Under the pieces are notes generated by a model that searched no databases, was not told the origin of the DNA, and worked only from the letters and a program-made list of their open reading frames with translations. Positions 62,164-64,000 of a DNA stretch of 64,000 nucleotides are shown here, piece after piece. The stretch is from contig NZ_JBHSJF010000006.1 of NCBI RefSeq assembly GCF_042652085.1, forward strand, positions 310,001-374,000. Reading direction: 5' to 3'. Positions within the stretch are counted from its first letter, which is position 1. Each line of letters begins with the position of its first letter. The stretch comes from Flaviflagellibacter deserti. GTDB lineage: Bacteria; Pseudomonadota; Alphaproteobacteria; Rhizobiales; Methylopilaceae. The translations under genes and the position numbers were made by a program.

Positions 62164-63156
62164 TTGAAACGTATCCTGCTGGCAGTAGCCCTCGTCTTCG
62201 CGTGCGCGACAATGTCTTCGGTGGCATCTGCCGGGCCTCTGGTCGTGCCGGAAGGAAATCGGAACAAGGAGCAGCCCAAGGTGCCGGGCGGTTCCGTCGC
62301 GCGGACGAAGGCCGGCAAGACCACGTTCGACGAGAAGTACGACAAGGTCATCGACCTTCTGGCGCACGACAAGACGCTGATCTCGAAGATCAAGTCGACG
62401 GCCGCCACTTATGGGATCGATCCGATCCACATGATCGGCGCCATCGTCGGCGAACATACATACAATGTCGACGCTTACGACCGGCTGCAGACCTATTACA
62501 TCAAGGCCGTCTCTTACGCCGGCGACAGCTTCCGCTTCGGCTACGGCAGCGAATCCGTCCTGGACTTCGCGACGCGACCCGAATTCAAGAAGTGCGCCGA
62601 CCTTACGGATTCCTACAAGCTTTGGTCCTGCCGCGAAGATGTCTGGGACAAGACGTTCCGAGGCCGCACCGTCGGTGGAACCGCTTTCCCGAACAATCGC
62701 TTCAGCGCGGTATTCTTCCAGCCCTTCTTCGCTGGCCAGACTTTCGGGCTCGGGCAGGAGAACCCGCTGACGGCCCTGATGCTGTCGGACATGGTGGCGA
62801 AGACGTCAGGCTATCCCAAGCTCGATGCGGGCAAGGCGGCGGACGTCTATTCGGCGATCATGGACCCCGACAAGTCGCTCGCCTACATGGCGGCGATCAT
62901 CCGTCGCGCGATCGACGACTACAAGACGATCGCCAATGTCGACATCTCCAAGAACCCGGGCATCACCGCGACGCTCTACAATACCGGCGGGTCGGAGGAA
63001 CGCGCGGCCGCTCTTGCGGCGAAGGCCGGGCGCGCCTTGCCGGAGGAGAATTATTACGGCTGGCTCGTCAACGACAAGCTCGCCGAACTGAAGGCGCTCC
63101 TCGAGGAGCCGCGGCCCACGGCGTCCAACCGGCCGGTTGACCCGCGCAAGGAATAG
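62164..63156 (+). CDS. DUF1402 family secreted protein
   Basis: 330 residues. The start is TTG at 62164 (AGGGA nine to ten bases upstream), which gives a complete signal peptide (MKRILLAVALVFACATMSSV). Mature features: a YGIDPIHMIGAIVGEHTYNV segment resembling the helix with the catalytic Glu of lysozyme-like folds, then FGLGQENPLTALMLSD and TLYNTGGSEERAAAL. This is DUF1402, widespread in Rhizobiales, of unknown function. A glutamate in the G-E-H-T segment and G-L-G-Q make a lytic-transglycosylase-like fold plausible. It follows valS, with nothing recognised between. Confidence 0.85.
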   Translation: MKRILLAVALVFACATMSSVASAGPLVVPEGNRNKEQPKVPGGSVARTKAGKTTFDEKYDKVIDLLAHDKTLISKIKSTAATYGIDPIHMIGAIVGEHTYNVDAYDRLQTYYIKAVSYAGDSFRFGYGSESVLDFATRPEFKKCADLTDSYKLWSCREDVWDKTFRGRTVGGTAFPNNRFSAVFFQPFFAGQTFGLGQENPLTALMLSDMVAKTSGYPKLDAGKAADVYSAIMDPDKSLAYMAAIIRRAIDDYKTIANVDISKNPGITATLYNTGGSEERAAALAAKAGRALPEENYYGWLVNDKLAELKALLEEPRPTASNRPVDPRKE

Positions 63157-63229
63157 GCCGCGCTCAACCATCCGGGGTGCAGGCAAAGCGTCCCACAATC
63201 CCGATACTGCAATCAGACGAGACGGGGCT

Positions 63230-63249
63230 GTACCGCCGGGAAGCGGTAC
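63230..63249. terminator. Hairpin between converging genes
   Basis: GTACCGC-CGGGAA-GCGGTAC; GCC follows on one side with GTTT beyond. It serves the DUF1402 gene and the phosphodiesterase gene. Confidence 0.55.
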
Positions 63250-63259
63250 GGCCGTTTGC

Positions 63260-64000
63260 TCAGTTCGTCGCGTTGTTGCGCGCGGCGACGGCCTGGTCGG
63301 CGAAATCACTGAAGATGCCGTCCACGCCGATGTCGAGGAAGGCGCGGTATTCGGCGGCCGGATCGCCGTTATAGGTCGAGGCCAGCCGGCGCGGTTCGCT
63401 GCGGAACGTCCAGGTCTGGACGAAAAGGCCCGTCGCGTGCGCGTTCTTCACGACGTCGGTCGGCTTCGCCGCCACCTTGTCGCGCTCGTCCATCTTGCCG
63501 TCGGCGTTGAGATCGTCCGGCTTGCCGTCGCCGTTCGCATCGACCGGGACGTTCGGGATCAGATAGGCCTTCCACGGCGAGATGCCGTCGGCATAGGTCG
63601 CGACTTCCTTGAGGCCGTCGGCGGTCAGGATGTCGTTGTTGGTCCGCTTGTCGCCGGTGACGACGAAATCGTACGGCTTCACATAGGGCGGTTCGGCGGT
63701 GTTCTTGCCTGCGCGTCGGTCGAGCTGCCGTCGACGAGCTGGACCAGGCGGACGTTCGTCTTGCCGCGCAGATATTTGAGATTCGCCGTCTCGAAGCTCT
63801 GGATGATCACCGGCGAGCTCTTCTCGGTCCAGCCGGCCTTCTGCAGCGTCTCGACGAGGCGGTCCTCGATCGGCAGGCCCATCGCGGTGTGGAAGGTCGG
63901 GTGCTTGGTCTCGGGCGCGATGCCGATCGTGCGGCCGGTGCGTTGGCTCTGCTCCTTGGCGAGGTCGATCACCTCCTGGAAGGTCGGCACCAGGAACTTG
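63260..64000 (-). pseudogene. Glycerophosphodiester phosphodiesterase, frameshifted and cut by right edge
   Basis: On the minus strand from the edge: PTFQEVIDLAKEQSQRTGR, GIAPETKHPTFHTAMGLPI and VIIQSFETANLKYL, the middle of a GlpQ-type periplasmic GDPD (E-T-K-H/S-P and Q-S-F motifs). At about 63,700-63,715 the frame shifts: VDGSSTDAQ continues correctly only in the next frame as GKNTAEPPYVKPYDFVV. The second part ends normally with DIGVDGIFSDFADQAV. A D-A-N-G-D-G-K-P-D-D-L-N insert resembles a dockerin-like calcium loop. One base lost or gained would restore a full gene; a sequencing error near the contig end is possible. Confidence 0.8.

Overview
The window is about 64 kb of high-GC chromosome from an alphaproteobacterium, most likely of the order Hyphomicrobiales (Rhizobiales). 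The pointers are a PopZ-type polar organiser beside tolC and valS, an imuA-imuB-dnaE2 mutagenesis cassette behind an alphaproteobacterial LexA box (GTTC-N7-GTTC), BA14K, DUF1402 and DUF6894 family proteins, an OGFr-domain protein, and a STAS-MlaE/MlaF/MlaD lipid transporter. I cannot name genus or species from sequence alone.

Region 1 (about 1-14.1 kb) is accessory DNA. It contains many small DUF proteins, two Crp/Fnr regulators (one cut by the window edge), a BTAD/AAA regulator divergent from a methyltransferase, NhaA, manganese catalase, PRC-barrel and BA14K envelope proteins, and DUF378. An integrase remnant lies next to tRNA-Asn. A 16-bp copy of the 3' end of that tRNA lies at 1624-1639, in direct orientation to 14090-14105, so the segment between them looks like an island integrated into tRNA-Asn. 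A 134-base N gap lies at 328-461.

Region 2 (14.3-25.7 kb) is backbone: small membrane proteins, the imuA-imuB-dnaE2 cassette (minus strand), then on the plus strand an ATP-dependent DNA ligase, an OGFr-domain protein, and an Mla-type ABC operon with a secreted companion.

Region 3 (25.7-54.1 kb) is the most interesting part: an alginate-type exopolysaccharide locus of unusual composition. A type I secretion pair (PrtD-like ABC and HlyD-like adaptor, minus strand) is divergent from a 1473-residue secreted AlgE-type mannuronan C5-epimerase-like protein. An 18-kb plus-strand operon follows: algD, alg8, alg44 (PilZ), an AlgG with a 600-residue helical N-terminal extension, three Sel1-repeat periplasmic proteins, a small secreted protein, a beta-helix protein, a GGDEF diguanylate cyclase and a bifunctional algA-type enzyme. 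A small membrane peptide and a ribbon-helix-helix regulator come next, then a convergent secreted PL7 alginate lyase whose C-terminus ends in the same nine residues as the epimerase-like protein. The Pseudomonas acetylation genes, AlgL, AlgX and the AlgE porin are not visible.

The apparent logic is as follows. AlgA and AlgD make GDP-mannuronate. Alg8/Alg44 polymerise it under c-di-GMP control, possibly supplied by the co-transcribed cyclase. The AlgG fusion and Sel1 proteins epimerise and guide the polymer through the periplasm. The T1SS exports an epimerase and a lyase that modify or cut it outside the cell. Polymer identity and export route are inference.

Region 4 (54.5-64 kb) is backbone again: tRNA-Cys, a Pcm-family methyltransferase, tolC, popZ, an MFS transporter, valS, a DUF1402 protein, and a frameshifted glycerophosphodiester phosphodiesterase that runs off the right edge.
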